A stretch of 64,000 bases of DNA from Nitrospira sp. (GTDB lineage: Bacteria; Nitrospirota; Nitrospiria; Nitrospirales; Nitrospiraceae), in assembly GCA_005239465.1 (NCBI GenBank), contig SPAW01000003.1, forward strand, positions 136,072-200,071, given 5' to 3'. Under the pieces are notes generated by a model. That model worked only from the letters and a program-made list of their open reading frames with translations. It ran no database searches and was not told the DNA's origin. Below are positions 26,899 through 34,447 of this stretch, piece after piece. A program made the position numbers and the translations under genes. The first letter of the stretch is position 1, and every line of letters starts with the position of its first letter.

Positions 26899-27613
26899 GG
26901 CGATAGAATCTCGTGGAATTGTGCCACCGGAAACCAGCCGAGTCAAAACGGCCCTCTTGCCTCTCTACTCGGCCCATCCCATCGGCGCTTAGGAATGATG
27001 ACTCCCGCTGTTCGCTGCCAAGCGTGAGGAGCTGATTCGTTCACTCAATATATTGTCGCGCACTGGCCCCACGCCGCGACAGGCCAACGCGTCAAGAGCA
27101 TTACATCAAGAGATTCCGACATTTCCAGTTTTCTCCAGGAAGAGAAGAGTCTTGCCGCGTTTCCTTTCGGACTGGGCTACTCCCGAAGGAGCGCCCCCGC
27201 TGCCGTTCGCCACCGATTGACGAGGCCGCTCAGGAGGGATTATCGTAGTATCGCCTGAAGAATGACGGGGACGAAGATTCAACGCCCCCTTCTGCTCTCT
27301 CCGAGTGAGGTTCTCCAGCCTCCGCCGTTCCGTCAGGACAGAGTACCGACCGACATTTGTGGCTCGCTGAGGTACATTCTCAGCGAGTGGCGCTTCCGGA
27401 CCCAACGGAAGGAGGTCTCGCCGTGGAACCTACCAAGAAACGACAGGGCTGCAAGAAATCAAAGAGTGTGGTGATTTCTCAAAGTACCGGCGACCTGAGC
27501 CTCCCATTCCGGAGGATCAGGGGTGATTACGAGAGATCCGCTCCTGCCTCACGACTCACGGTCGTTGATGCGGGAGGACTGGTTGCGCATTCAACGAAAG
27601 GGAGGTCGCACAC
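26899..27613. other. Gene-poor interval of about 700 bp
   Basis: No recognised gene. A GTG at 27423 with a strong AAGGAGG seven bases upstream opens a frame of about 105 codons (EPTKKRQGCKKSKSVVIS...), but it overlaps the fmdB-like gene out of frame and its composition is not protein-like past residue 30, so I do not call it. Confidence 0.3.
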
Positions 27614-27778
27614 ATGCCTACGTACGAATATAAGTGCCTGGACTGTGGGAAAGAAGTGGTGCTTTTCTTGCGCTTGCAGGATCACGAGCGCGGGTCGGTT
27701 GCTTGTCCATCTTGCAACAGCAAGCGCATGGAGCAATTGATCACCAGCGTCATGGCGAAGACAAGTCGGAAGAGTTGA
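27614..27778 (+). CDS. FmdB-type zinc ribbon protein
   Basis: A 54-residue protein, MPTYEYKCLDCGKEVVLFLR then SVACPSCNSKRMEQLITSVM. The MP-x-YEY-x-C-x-x-C start and the second C-x-x-C form the FmdB/CxxC_CXXC_SSSS regulatory zinc ribbon. GGAGG lies nine bases before the ATG (ggaggtcgcacac). Role is unknown; family members are linked to formamidase regulation in one organism. It is shorter than the usual minimum for automatic gene calls. Confidence 0.85.
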   Translation: MPTYEYKCLDCGKEVVLFLRLQDHERGSVACPSCNSKRMEQLITSVMAKTSRKS

Positions 27779-27959
27779 ACGGCCGGAGGTTCGCACTCAA
27801 CTCTCGGCTCCCTACTGGCCGCACCAGTGCGTGAACTGCCGTTCCGAAAGACGACAACGCGGGACATTCTGGATTTCCGGAGGAGTCGTTTTACTTCACG
27901 TCTTCCAGAGAATCAGAATGGTCGGTAATTCCCCGGGGCGCTGTCTCAGTCTTTGACTC

Positions 27960-28202
27960 GTGGAGAAACAGCTGGTGCGGAGGCACCGCCGCGCCCTTGA
28001 CAGCCTTTTTCATCGGTGTCCCCGTTTTCTAGTCCTTCAGTCACTCGCCTCTTCCCATCAAGAACGGTTGGACAGCACCCTCCGACTGATTGAATCGACA
28101 GCCGGCCATAGTTTACCGACTGCCGACGGCACGGTTCAACCGCACAACCCGCGGGCGGACCAATTCCCTCCTGAATGGGTCACTACTCAAGCCACCCCGT
28201 GA
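27960..28202 (+). pseudogene. C-terminal remnant of a PilZ protein
   Basis: Within this frame SLASSHQERLDSTLRLIEST then AGHS matches SIASPHQERLNNTIQQLEVA then AGHS at the end of the intact PilZ protein (23583-23909). Everything before it (the R-x-x-x-R and D-x-S-x-x-G motifs) is missing, and the tail runs on past the normal stop. It is a decayed paralogue. Confidence 0.6.
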
Positions 28203-28219
28203 TCCTCTGACGTGTGCGC

Positions 28220-28444
28220 CTACTTGGCGCAACAGCTGGACGGATCGGTTGCGCCCTCGGAAGGAAGCAGACGATCGAGCGCAAAGTACACGGGGCAAAA
28301 GCCCGTGAGCCCGCTCTGGATGAGCGTCACGCCGATGACCGCCGGAAGCAGATACCAATGGGCGCTCACATAATGTCCCAGCGCCACTCCGACCGTCACC
28401 AGCACGCCCACGATCGCATCGTGAACTCGTCTCTTGTGACTCAT
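28220..28444 (-). CDS. DUF2892 (YgaP-like) inner membrane protein
   Basis: A protein of about 74 residues starting MSHKRRVHDAIVGVLVTVGV. It has two hydrophobic helices (VGVLVTVGVALGHYV, LLPAVIGVTLIQSGLTGFCP) with the family motif GFCPVYFALDRL. It ends in a Cys pair (SSCCAK), unlike most relatives. DUF2892 modules are often fused to rhodanese or found with sulfur-handling genes; none is adjacent. The start is chosen to match family length; the longer frame adds 33 residues. Confidence 0.78.
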   Translation of the reverse strand: MSHKRRVHDAIVGVLVTVGVALGHYVSAHWYLLPAVIGVTLIQSGLTGFCPVYFALDRLLPSEGATDPSSCCAK

Positions 28445-28657
28445 GATTGGCCCTCCTCCGCAGAAAGATCCGACGCAAGCCTCCCCGCAGGACTCCGGAG
28501 AGAACAGTTCTGTCAGGCTAGACTGGAGACTTGTACCTGTCAAGAATAGCCGCCGCAGCTAGCCGCGCGCGGAGGTGTTGTACGAGGTATCAACGCAAAA
28601 TCTGATCCTCGACCGTTGGGCCACGCTTGCAGGAGCAACGGAGCTGCTCAGCTCCTC

Positions 28658-29074
28658 CTACGCAATGCCAAAGACTTTGGCTGCCTTTTTCACATCCCGC
28701 GGCTTAACCCATAGGATGGCGCCGAAGCGCCCCTGGCCGGCCGATCGACCGGTCACCGCGGTGATGTTGATCCTGGACGAAGCAAGTTGGGCAGTCAGAT
28801 CCGCCAGCGCTCCGGGACGATCATCGCCGTCCACCAGGAAGCACGTTTGCGGTCCCTGCATGTTCCACTTCAGCAGCTTCGCCGTGTTCTTGAAGGGAGT
28901 GGGAACTTCCGGCACCAGGTCCACCTGTGTGCGGCGATTCCGAGGAAAGGCATGCACCGCCAGCAGATTCACTCCGGCCTCGTGCAGGGGAGCAAGCACA
29001 TGAGCCAACTTCCCGGACGTATCCGCAATCTGCATCTTGAAATATTGGGCAGTTCGAATCAGATCGGCCATCAT
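28658..29074 (-). CDS. Tandem ACT domain protein
   Basis: A 138-residue protein with AGGAGG before the start. Two ACT-like repeats: residues 10-60 (QYFKMQIADTSGKLAHVLAP, LHEAGVNLLAVHAF) and 75-135 (TCFLVDGDDRPGALADLTAQ, LASSRINITAVTGR). The GKL and RPGAL turns are where ACT domains bind small ligands such as amino acids. There is no enzyme domain, so it may be a stand-alone regulatory or ligand-binding protein. It stands alone, with about 330 bp of featureless sequence upstream to 29405 apart from a family D repeat at 29371-29390. Confidence 0.78.
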   Translation of the reverse strand: MMADLIRTAQYFKMQIADTSGKLAHVLAPLHEAGVNLLAVHAFPRNRRTQVDLVPEVPTPFKNTAKLLKWNMQGPQTCFLVDGDDRPGALADLTAQLASSRINITAVTGRSAGQGRFGAILWVKPRDVKKAAKVFGIA

Positions 29075-29405
29075 ACCCTCCTCTACCCGTCCGGATAGCA
29101 GGTATCGTCCAGCAGGACATGTGTCGCGAGAAAAGAATGTGTGTGTGGAATCATCATCACGGGGACTGACCTCCGCAGGAGTCTCGCAATGATGGGACGG
29201 AGTTGACGGCGTATAGCCTAGGCCCCCAAACGTGAGGAATGCAAGCAGGTCAAGATCCCGCTTTAGGTACCGGTTTGCGGCTTCCGCCTTAGGCCAGTCT
29301 TTCTCAAAGGACGGCCTCGTGTCCTTCTATCCAGCTCCGACTGATCTGCTGTTCTATAAAGGTACTCTCCCCGCGCGCGGACGAGGCGATGAGACGGGTA
29401 CGGCA

Positions 29406-29663
29406 CTATATTTCTGTACTTGATTGCTCGTTCAACCAGGCTTCGAACGCGTCATGGAGCCTGCGTTTATAGTGAGGCTGGTACCCGGGGATGCTGGAGT
29501 AATCTCCCGACTCCAGCATCTTTCGAATCATGCCCGCAGTATACGACGCGCCTTGCGCGCGATGATCTTTGTGCCACACGGCAAGACGACTCTCAGACGC
29601 ACCTTCCTGGGCCTCATCGAAAACGTACCAATCACAGTCTTTCGAAAATCGAAGGTACGCCAT
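29406..29663 (-). CDS. Hypothetical protein, 85 aa
   Basis: The frame MAYLRFSKDCDWYVFDEAQE, then LAVWHKDHRAQGASYTAGMI and DYSSIPGYQPHYKRRLHDAF is soluble and looks like a genuine small protein. It resembles short hypothetical proteins in which a WYVF strand precedes an AIWH-x-DHR motif. No function is known. The start is uncertain: a TTG four codons upstream is the only alternative. Its upstream region (29661-29702) carries a word set also present at 32244-32290. Confidence 0.5.
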   Translation of the reverse strand: MAYLRFSKDCDWYVFDEAQEGASESRLAVWHKDHRAQGASYTAGMIRKMLESGDYSSIPGYQPHYKRRLHDAFEAWLNEQSSTEI

Positions 29664-29750
29664 AACGTGACTCAAGAACTAAAACAATGCCGCGCGCGGA
29701 GGAGCAGTTCCGGGTCCATGTAGCAGGCGACTTTGCAAGAAACTAGGTCT

Positions 29751-29954
29751 TCACCTTGCGCGTGTTTCAGCTGTGATGATTCTTCCGGCTATTTCCTCTC
29801 CACAGACAACGCATCGATATCCTCTTGTGAAGACCTCTCCGAATTCCTCTCCATCCCAACCTTCCAATCTCGCCCGGAAGTGACAGGCAGGATCGTCACA
29901 GCGAGGTTCAAGCGGATAGTTTTCGCCTCTGGAAATCCAAACACCTTGTTTCAT
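29751..29954 (-). CDS. Small putative zinc-binding protein
   Basis: A 67-residue frame, MKQGVWISRGENYPLEPRCD, with cysteines at CDDPAC and CVVCGEEI that could make a four-Cys zinc site. The composition is protein-like. There is no clear ribosome site, and the 111-bp direct repeat begins 10 bp upstream of the start, so the gene could be a remnant. No family is recognised. Confidence 0.4.
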   Translation of the reverse strand: MKQGVWISRGENYPLEPRCDDPACHFRARLEGWDGEEFGEVFTRGYRCVVCGEEIAGRIITAETRAR

Positions 29955-29963
29955 ACGTTCACA

Positions 29964-30074
29964 CGCGCATGACGCAGACTACTCATCAGGGGTGAAAAGT
30001 GTCAATGGAGGAGGCAGCGGGCGGGGCTGAGGCGGCTGATCAGATCGAAACTGTTCCTGACACCGTTTTCTTTC
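29964..30074. repeat. 111-bp direct repeat, left copy
   Basis: Identical over its full length to 32324-32434. It contains an inner inverted motif (GTGTCA...TGACAC) and the word ggctgatcagatcgaaactg. The two copies bracket the ferritin-like gene, the second PII-like copy and the IS30 remnant. Confidence 0.9.
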
Positions 30075-30108
30075 GCCGCCCGGTTTTCTTTCCCGGTTGA
30101 TTGAAGGG

Positions 30109-30564
30109 TTAGGATCGGAATGGTTGGACATCACCTGACTGGCGCAACATCTTGTTCACCTCGTCAAGGTGCAGCTCTTCACCGACAATCATCTCTCGTG
30201 CATATTCTTCCAACAGGACGGACTTTCCTTCGGAGACTTTCAGGAGTTCGTAATAGGAGACGATGGCGGCCTTCTCGTGCTCCAAGCTTTCCTGCAGGAT
30301 ATCTCCCACATCATGCTTCTCGGTTTCCAAGAGTGTCCCAATTTTCAGCGACGGGTGGCCGCCTAGCAAGGTGACCAGTTCCCCGGCTTTATGCGCATGG
30401 GCAAGGCTCTCGTCAGCATTACGCTTTAGCCAAGACACGATAGGAATGCGGTTATAGCCATAGATCATGAGGGAGTAATGCATATAGCGTACGACGCCCG
30501 CCAACTCATGCTCCATAATTTTGTTAAGAATCCCAACCGCGCGTTGCGTGTCTTGATCGTTCAT
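30109..30564 (-). CDS. Bacterioferritin/Dps-like ferritin family protein
   Basis: A protein of about 151 residues with AGGAGG before the ATG at 30564. Ferritin ligands are visible: E21 and neighbours (NKIMEHELAGVVRYMHYSLM), ADESLAHAHKAGEL (E-x-x-x-H), ESLEHEKAAIVSYYELL and REMIVGEELHLDEV (E-x-x-H). This four-helix pattern is that of bacterioferritin/Dps-type proteins that store iron or protect against peroxide. No haem Met is evident. It lies inside the segment bounded by the 111-bp repeats. Confidence 0.85.
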   Translation of the reverse strand: MNDQDTQRAVGILNKIMEHELAGVVRYMHYSLMIYGYNRIPIVSWLKRNADESLAHAHKAGELVTLLGGHPSLKIGTLLETEKHDVGDILQESLEHEKAAIVSYYELLKVSEGKSVLLEEYAREMIVGEELHLDEVNKMLRQSGDVQPFRS

Positions 30565-30882
30565 CTGACGCCTCCTGTTATGCCAAACTGTCCCGCCTGA
30601 AGAAGTTGCGAATGGCATATCGCCTGGCACGTCTGCTGCGGCCGGCCTTTGCAGCATGGCAAACCACCATCAGCCATTCGACGGGAGGCAAGTCTACTGG
30701 AAAGCCCGATGCATATCCACCTCGTTCTGTTCTTGGTGGCACGCAAGGCGTTGATGGCGACCGAGCAGCCGTCCGGCCCCACACAGAACAAACGAACGCG
30801 TGAGCGAATGATGTATTTCGTTGGGCTTTGAACACCTGAAGCGCACACAACATCAGGAAAGTGAAATGACAAGACCTCGCCC

Positions 30883-31408
30883 TCACGTCCCTTTCATTTT
30901 CTCTTCTAGTGGAGTACGCAAGGGAAGAGGCAGATGGAGGAACATTTGTCTTTTTTCCGTCTCTACCCTAAGAATGGGTAGAGCCGCAGGCTGAATCATT
31001 GTCAGCTTCGGTGACAACCCCTCCCGCAGGTGCACAGGAGTGCCTTCTATGAAAATGCTGCTGATCGTCTTTCGTGAGTCGATGGTTGAACACATCCATG
31101 CCCTACTGAAAGAATATGAAGCCAACGCGTTTACTGAGCTGCACAATGTAGCCGGCAAGGGAGAGACCGGACCCACCGTGCAGTTCTTCCTGTCACCGGA
31201 CGCCAACTGTATGATCCTCACCGCGGTATCGGAACAGGTTGCCTACCGCCTCATCGAGGGGTTCACGCGCTATAGAGCAGAGCACGTGGTGCGTCAGGGT
31301 GACAAGTTGTTCCCTCTTCACGTATTCGTCCTTCCCTGTGAGCAAGCGGTCTAGCCACGGACAGCGTGTCCGCCGCCGTTCGGTGTTACCAGCACACAAC
31401 AAGGCGAC
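30883..31408. repeat. Segmental duplication, copy 2
   Basis: Gap-free match to 23951-24476. It ends where a family D repeat and then the truncated IS30 transposase begin. Confidence 0.85.
31049..31354 (+). CDS. Small PII-like protein, copy 2
   Basis: A 101-residue paralogue of the protein at 24117-24422, differing at about 17 positions spread along the chain (for example HIHALLKEYEANAF against QVHSLLKEYEVNAY). It keeps the GKGETG loop, the HVFVLPCEQAV end and an AGGAG ribosome site. The frame is intact despite the duplication, so both copies may be functional. Its identity with a PII-like fold is tentative as for copy 1. Confidence 0.6.
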   Translation: MKMLLIVFRESMVEHIHALLKEYEANAFTELHNVAGKGETGPTVQFFLSPDANCMILTAVSEQVAYRLIEGFTRYRAEHVVRQGDKLFPLHVFVLPCEQAV

Positions 31409-31420
31409 CGAGACAACCGC

Positions 31421-31466
31421 CACGCGCGGACGAGGCGCTCAACAAAGACTCCCGACCCCTTTTTTC
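31421..31466. repeat. Left flank repeat of the IS30 remnant (family D, extended)
   Basis: CACGCGCGGACGAGGCGCTC followed by AACAAAGACTCCCGACCCC. The same extended form, with a few substitutions, follows the transposase at 32271-32320. Confidence 0.7.
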
Positions 31467-31473
31467 ATCCCTC

Positions 31474-32235
31474 ATGCTCCAGAAGATCGTCGCGAGCAAA
31501 TTGACGTTGGAGTGGTCACCTGAACAAATCGCGGGATGGCTCAAGCTGTCATTTCCAGATCAGGGCACCATGCGGGTCTCCCATGAAACGATCTACCGCA
31601 GCTTGTTCATTCAAGCCCGAGGGGTGCTCAAGAAAGAATTAATCGGGCATCTCCGATCCCGGCGCAGGATGCGACGTGTGAAACACGCGAGCACGGCTGG
31701 CCAGCCGCGCGGGCAGATCGTTGATGGCGTCTCCATCCGCGACCGTCCCGCTGACGTGGAAGATCGGGCGATTCCCGGTCATTGGGAAGGGGACTTGATT
31801 GCTGGGTCCAAGAATACGCACATGGCCACCTTGGTGGAACGCTCGTCACGCTTCACGATGCTGGTGAAGGTGCCGGGGAAAGATACCGCCAGCGTGGTGA
31901 CGGCACTGAGCACGCAGATACGGCAACTGCCATCAGCCTTGCGCCGGTCATTAACCTGGGATCGCGGGATGGAATTGGCCCAGCACAAACGCTTGACGGT
32001 TGATACGAAGGTGCAGGTCTATTTTTGTGACCCGCAAAGCCCGTGGCAGCGGGGCACGAATGAAAATACAAACCGCTTGCTGCGTCAGTATTTTCCGAAA
32101 GGCACAGACCTGTCACGGTACTCCCAAGCAGACTTGAACACGATTGCGTTACGCTTGAACCAACGTCCAAGGAAGACGTTGGGGTTTCACACGCCGGCGG
32201 CTATACTGGAGGCAACTGTTGCAAGCACCGCCTGA
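31474..32235 (+). mobile_element. IS30 family transposase, N-terminally truncated
   Basis: The frame encodes the C-terminal two thirds (253 residues) of an IS30-type DDE transposase; the family is usually near 380 with an N-terminal helix-turn-helix that is absent here. The start region LTLEWSPEQIAGWLKLSFPD and VSHETIYRSLF is the second DNA-binding segment. The catalytic acids are in GHWEGDLIAG (D), LTWDRGMELAQHKRL (D) and GTNENTNRLLRQYFPKGTDL (E). The C-terminus (RLNQRPRKTLGFHTPA) is complete. Terminal inverted repeats were not found. It is an inactive remnant sitting between two family D repeat copies. Confidence 0.85.
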
Positions 32236-32270
32236 ACCTACCATGACGTTCCTCAAGAACTAAGACCATG

Positions 32271-32320
32271 GCGCGAGCGGACAAGGCGATCAACAAAGAC
32301 TCACGACCCCGTTTCTTTTC
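32271..32320. repeat. Right flank repeat of the IS30 remnant (family D, extended)
   Basis: GCGCGAGCGGACAAGGCGAT followed by CAACAAAGACTCACGACCCC, a close direct repeat of 31421-31466. It abuts the right 111-bp repeat. Confidence 0.7.
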
Positions 32321-32323
32321 CTC

Positions 32324-32434
32324 CGCGCATGACGCAGACTACTCATCAGGGGTGAAAAGTGTCAATGGAGGAGGCAGCGGGCGGGGCTGAGGCGGCTGAT
32401 CAGATCGAAACTGTTCCTGACACCGTTTTCTTTC
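32324..32434. repeat. 111-bp direct repeat, right copy
   Basis: Exact copy of 29964-30074, same orientation, 2,360 bp apart start to start. It marks the left edge of the CBASS region. Confidence 0.9.
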
Positions 32435-32648
32435 TTGCGAATTGCCCTCTCTTCTTTCCAGAATTTGATTCTCTCTAACATACAAGCCACCTTTGCAGTT
32501 TCGTCTGTCCATGACTTAGGTGCAATGAGACTGTCCTCTCCTAGCTAGTGTGTAGCAAGCACCGCGCGTACCGCCGAACCGAAGAAGGGGCTTGATGCCG
32601 ACTCCCTCATCAGATCCGAAGCCAGGTCGCGAAACCACGTCCTGTCAG

Positions 32649-33254
32649 CTAGCTGCCGAAATCTTCTAATTCGCCTATTGAAGCTGCATATACCCAGCCG
32701 TCTACCGCACCCACATGGGCACGGCAGTCTATTGCGCGACGCTTCTTCATCCCAAGGTAAAGTATGGTCCTCTTCACTTGATCCACCGTCTCCAAGCCAA
32801 AGAGGTTCATATAGTCTGCAATTTCTCCAAACGAACCATGAGCGAGTTCCCCAAAGGCAAAATCGCCTCCTTGCTGAAGTTTGCGGGAGATCGCGAACAA
32901 GAATGGAACGAGGCAATTCTTGGCAAAGCCTATGAGTGTCGGATCACTGGCAAGGGTCGCCAATAGCCGAAGTCGCGAGCCGAGGCAGAGCGAGCCATCT
33001 GGATTAATATGGTACGCTCCCCACCGCGGTATTCGGCCGTCCAATTCATCAACTAAAGGTATATACCGTGGGAATTTGTCCGGCACCAAGATGCGCAGCC
33101 GAAAAGCATCCGTAATCTCATCATGATCAGTCGACTTGGCAGTGAAGTCGAATAACCCCTCAATGTGTAGAGTGACTCCGTTAACTGGGCAAACATCCAT
33201 TCCCCGGTATCTACAGAGGAATCTATCTAGCCCCAATGCATCGTACCTGCTCAT
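32649..33254 (-). CDS. CBASS E2-like ubiquitin-conjugation protein (E2-only Cap2)
   Basis: A 201-residue protein with an E2 fold pattern. The beta-meander segment LHIEGLFDFTAKSTDHDEIT, RLRILVPDKFPRYIPLVDEL is followed by H82 and the active-site cysteine C90 in YHINPDGSLCLGSRLRLL, the prokaryotic counterpart of the E2 H-P-N...C-L motif. There is no E1 or JAB domain in the gene or next to it. In type II-short CBASS such E2-only proteins attach the cyclase C-terminus to targets and so regulate signalling. Its ATG overlaps the cyclase stop (ATGA), meaning coupled translation. It is the last gene of the operon. Confidence 0.85.
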   Translation of the reverse strand: MSRYDALGLDRFLCRYRGMDVCPVNGVTLHIEGLFDFTAKSTDHDEITDAFRLRILVPDKFPRYIPLVDELDGRIPRWGAYHINPDGSLCLGSRLRLLATLASDPTLIGFAKNCLVPFLFAISRKLQQGGDFAFGELAHGSFGEIADYMNLFGLETVDQVKRTILYLGMKKRRAIDCRAHVGAVDGWVYAASIGELEDFGS

Positions 33255-34438
33255 CTACACCAAGGCTTAGGAGCATCGCGGATCACATGCACAGCTGGAG
33301 ACGAAGATACACGTGGTCCGGATCCAATAATTGAGGTTAGCACGGCGTCACCTAGAGTCACCCCGAAGAGCTTGGTGGCGTGATCCTGGAGGGAACTACG
33401 GTCAGTGATGGAAGTGACCTTATAGATGTCACTTTTCGCTTTCTCGAGCCAGACAATGAAGTTGTCTTCAAGGCGTAACTGCCTACCTTCTTGAGTTCCC
33501 CACCGGTCAGCAAAATCCTCCACAGGATTGACCGGATTCGGCACTCTTGGTCGCGAAGTGCCCACACTCATGCTTGACAATATCTGTTCTAGCGCATCCA
33601 AAAGTTCAAATTCTCCTCTATACGCTACGGCTGCGAGGGTGGTAATGATGATAGAGATGGGTTTTCTCTCAGGGGCCTTCTCAAACATCACATCGCGATG
33701 CCGTTTCAGAATTTGAATGGCCATTTGCAGCGGTGTTTTCCATCTATAGGCAGGTAAATCGTCTACTCGGGCTACGTTCGCCTGAAGGGCACGAGCTTTC
33801 AACAACGAATCAGCCAATCTCATACGTGATTCGAACCATCGCGCATAACCTTCTGGATTACTAATTTGCCAATCCTCGGATATACGCCTATACAACGGAT
33901 GCCTGTCATCAGTTATCGCAACGGCCAGTTGTGCCAAATCTTGCGCAAGCAGGTTCGACATCCCCGCCTGGATCATGCGCTGCTGGATGGCTTTCCAAAC
34001 ACTGTCGGTGTGTCGAATGCACGGCACTGTATCCAGATGAAATTTGAGACGCTCTTCGGACTTGAGTCTCCAACACCGATGCTTCTCTTCTAACTTCTGC
34101 TGCATCTTCCGTTCGTTCCGATAGGTTTCCAGATCCGCTCCGACCATCTGTTTCAGATCTGCTTGAGTATGCGTCGTCGCTGTTATGCCTTCCTGAAGCT
34201 TGCATACCAGGTCCAGGTCATAATCATCGCGTTTCCACGGTTTGGTAGCTGTACCCAACCTGAATGAACCTTGAGGAAACACATGCGGTTTGTACCGAGC
34301 AATTTTTGACTTCGATTGATCACTGAGCCACTCGCCAAGACTATGATACTTGCTTTCGGCTGCCTGGTAGTTGGCATCAGAGATGTCAATCGACTCCGCG
34401 AGAGCAGTCAGGATTTTTCCTTTTTGATCCTCAATCAT
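33251..34438 (-). CDS. CD-NTase (CBASS cyclic oligonucleotide synthase)
   Basis: A 395-residue nucleotidyltransferase that would sense phage infection and make a cyclic di- or trinucleotide. The active site shows G57-S58 in FPQGSFRLGTATKP, the acidic pair D74-x-D76 in DDYDLDLVCKL, and the third acid D136 in LKFHLDTVPC. The helical OAS1-like C-terminal part follows (YRWKTPLQMAIQILKRHRDV). The chain ends APKPWCR, an exposed tail that the E2 partner is expected to act on (inference). AGGAGG precedes the ATG by five bases, nine bases after the effector stop. Which nucleotide it makes cannot be read from sequence. Confidence 0.92.
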   Translation of the reverse strand: MIEDQKGKILTALAESIDISDANYQAAESKYHSLGEWLSDQSKSKIARYKPHVFPQGSFRLGTATKPWKRDDYDLDLVCKLQEGITATTHTQADLKQMVGADLETYRNERKMQQKLEEKHRCWRLKSEERLKFHLDTVPCIRHTDSVWKAIQQRMIQAGMSNLLAQDLAQLAVAITDDRHPLYRRISEDWQISNPEGYARWFESRMRLADSLLKARALQANVARVDDLPAYRWKTPLQMAIQILKRHRDVMFEKAPERKPISIIITTLAAVAYRGEFELLDALEQILSSMSVGTSRPRVPNPVNPVEDFADRWGTQEGRQLRLEDNFIVWLEKAKSDIYKVTSITDRSSLQDHATKLFGVTLGDAVLTSIIGSGPRVSSSPAVHVIRDAPKPWCR

Positions 34439-34447
34439 TCGGCCCTC

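Noticed and set aside
27423..27740. GTG frame with a strong AAGGAGG upstream
   Set aside because: It overlaps the clear FmdB-type gene out of frame and the later residues look non-coding.
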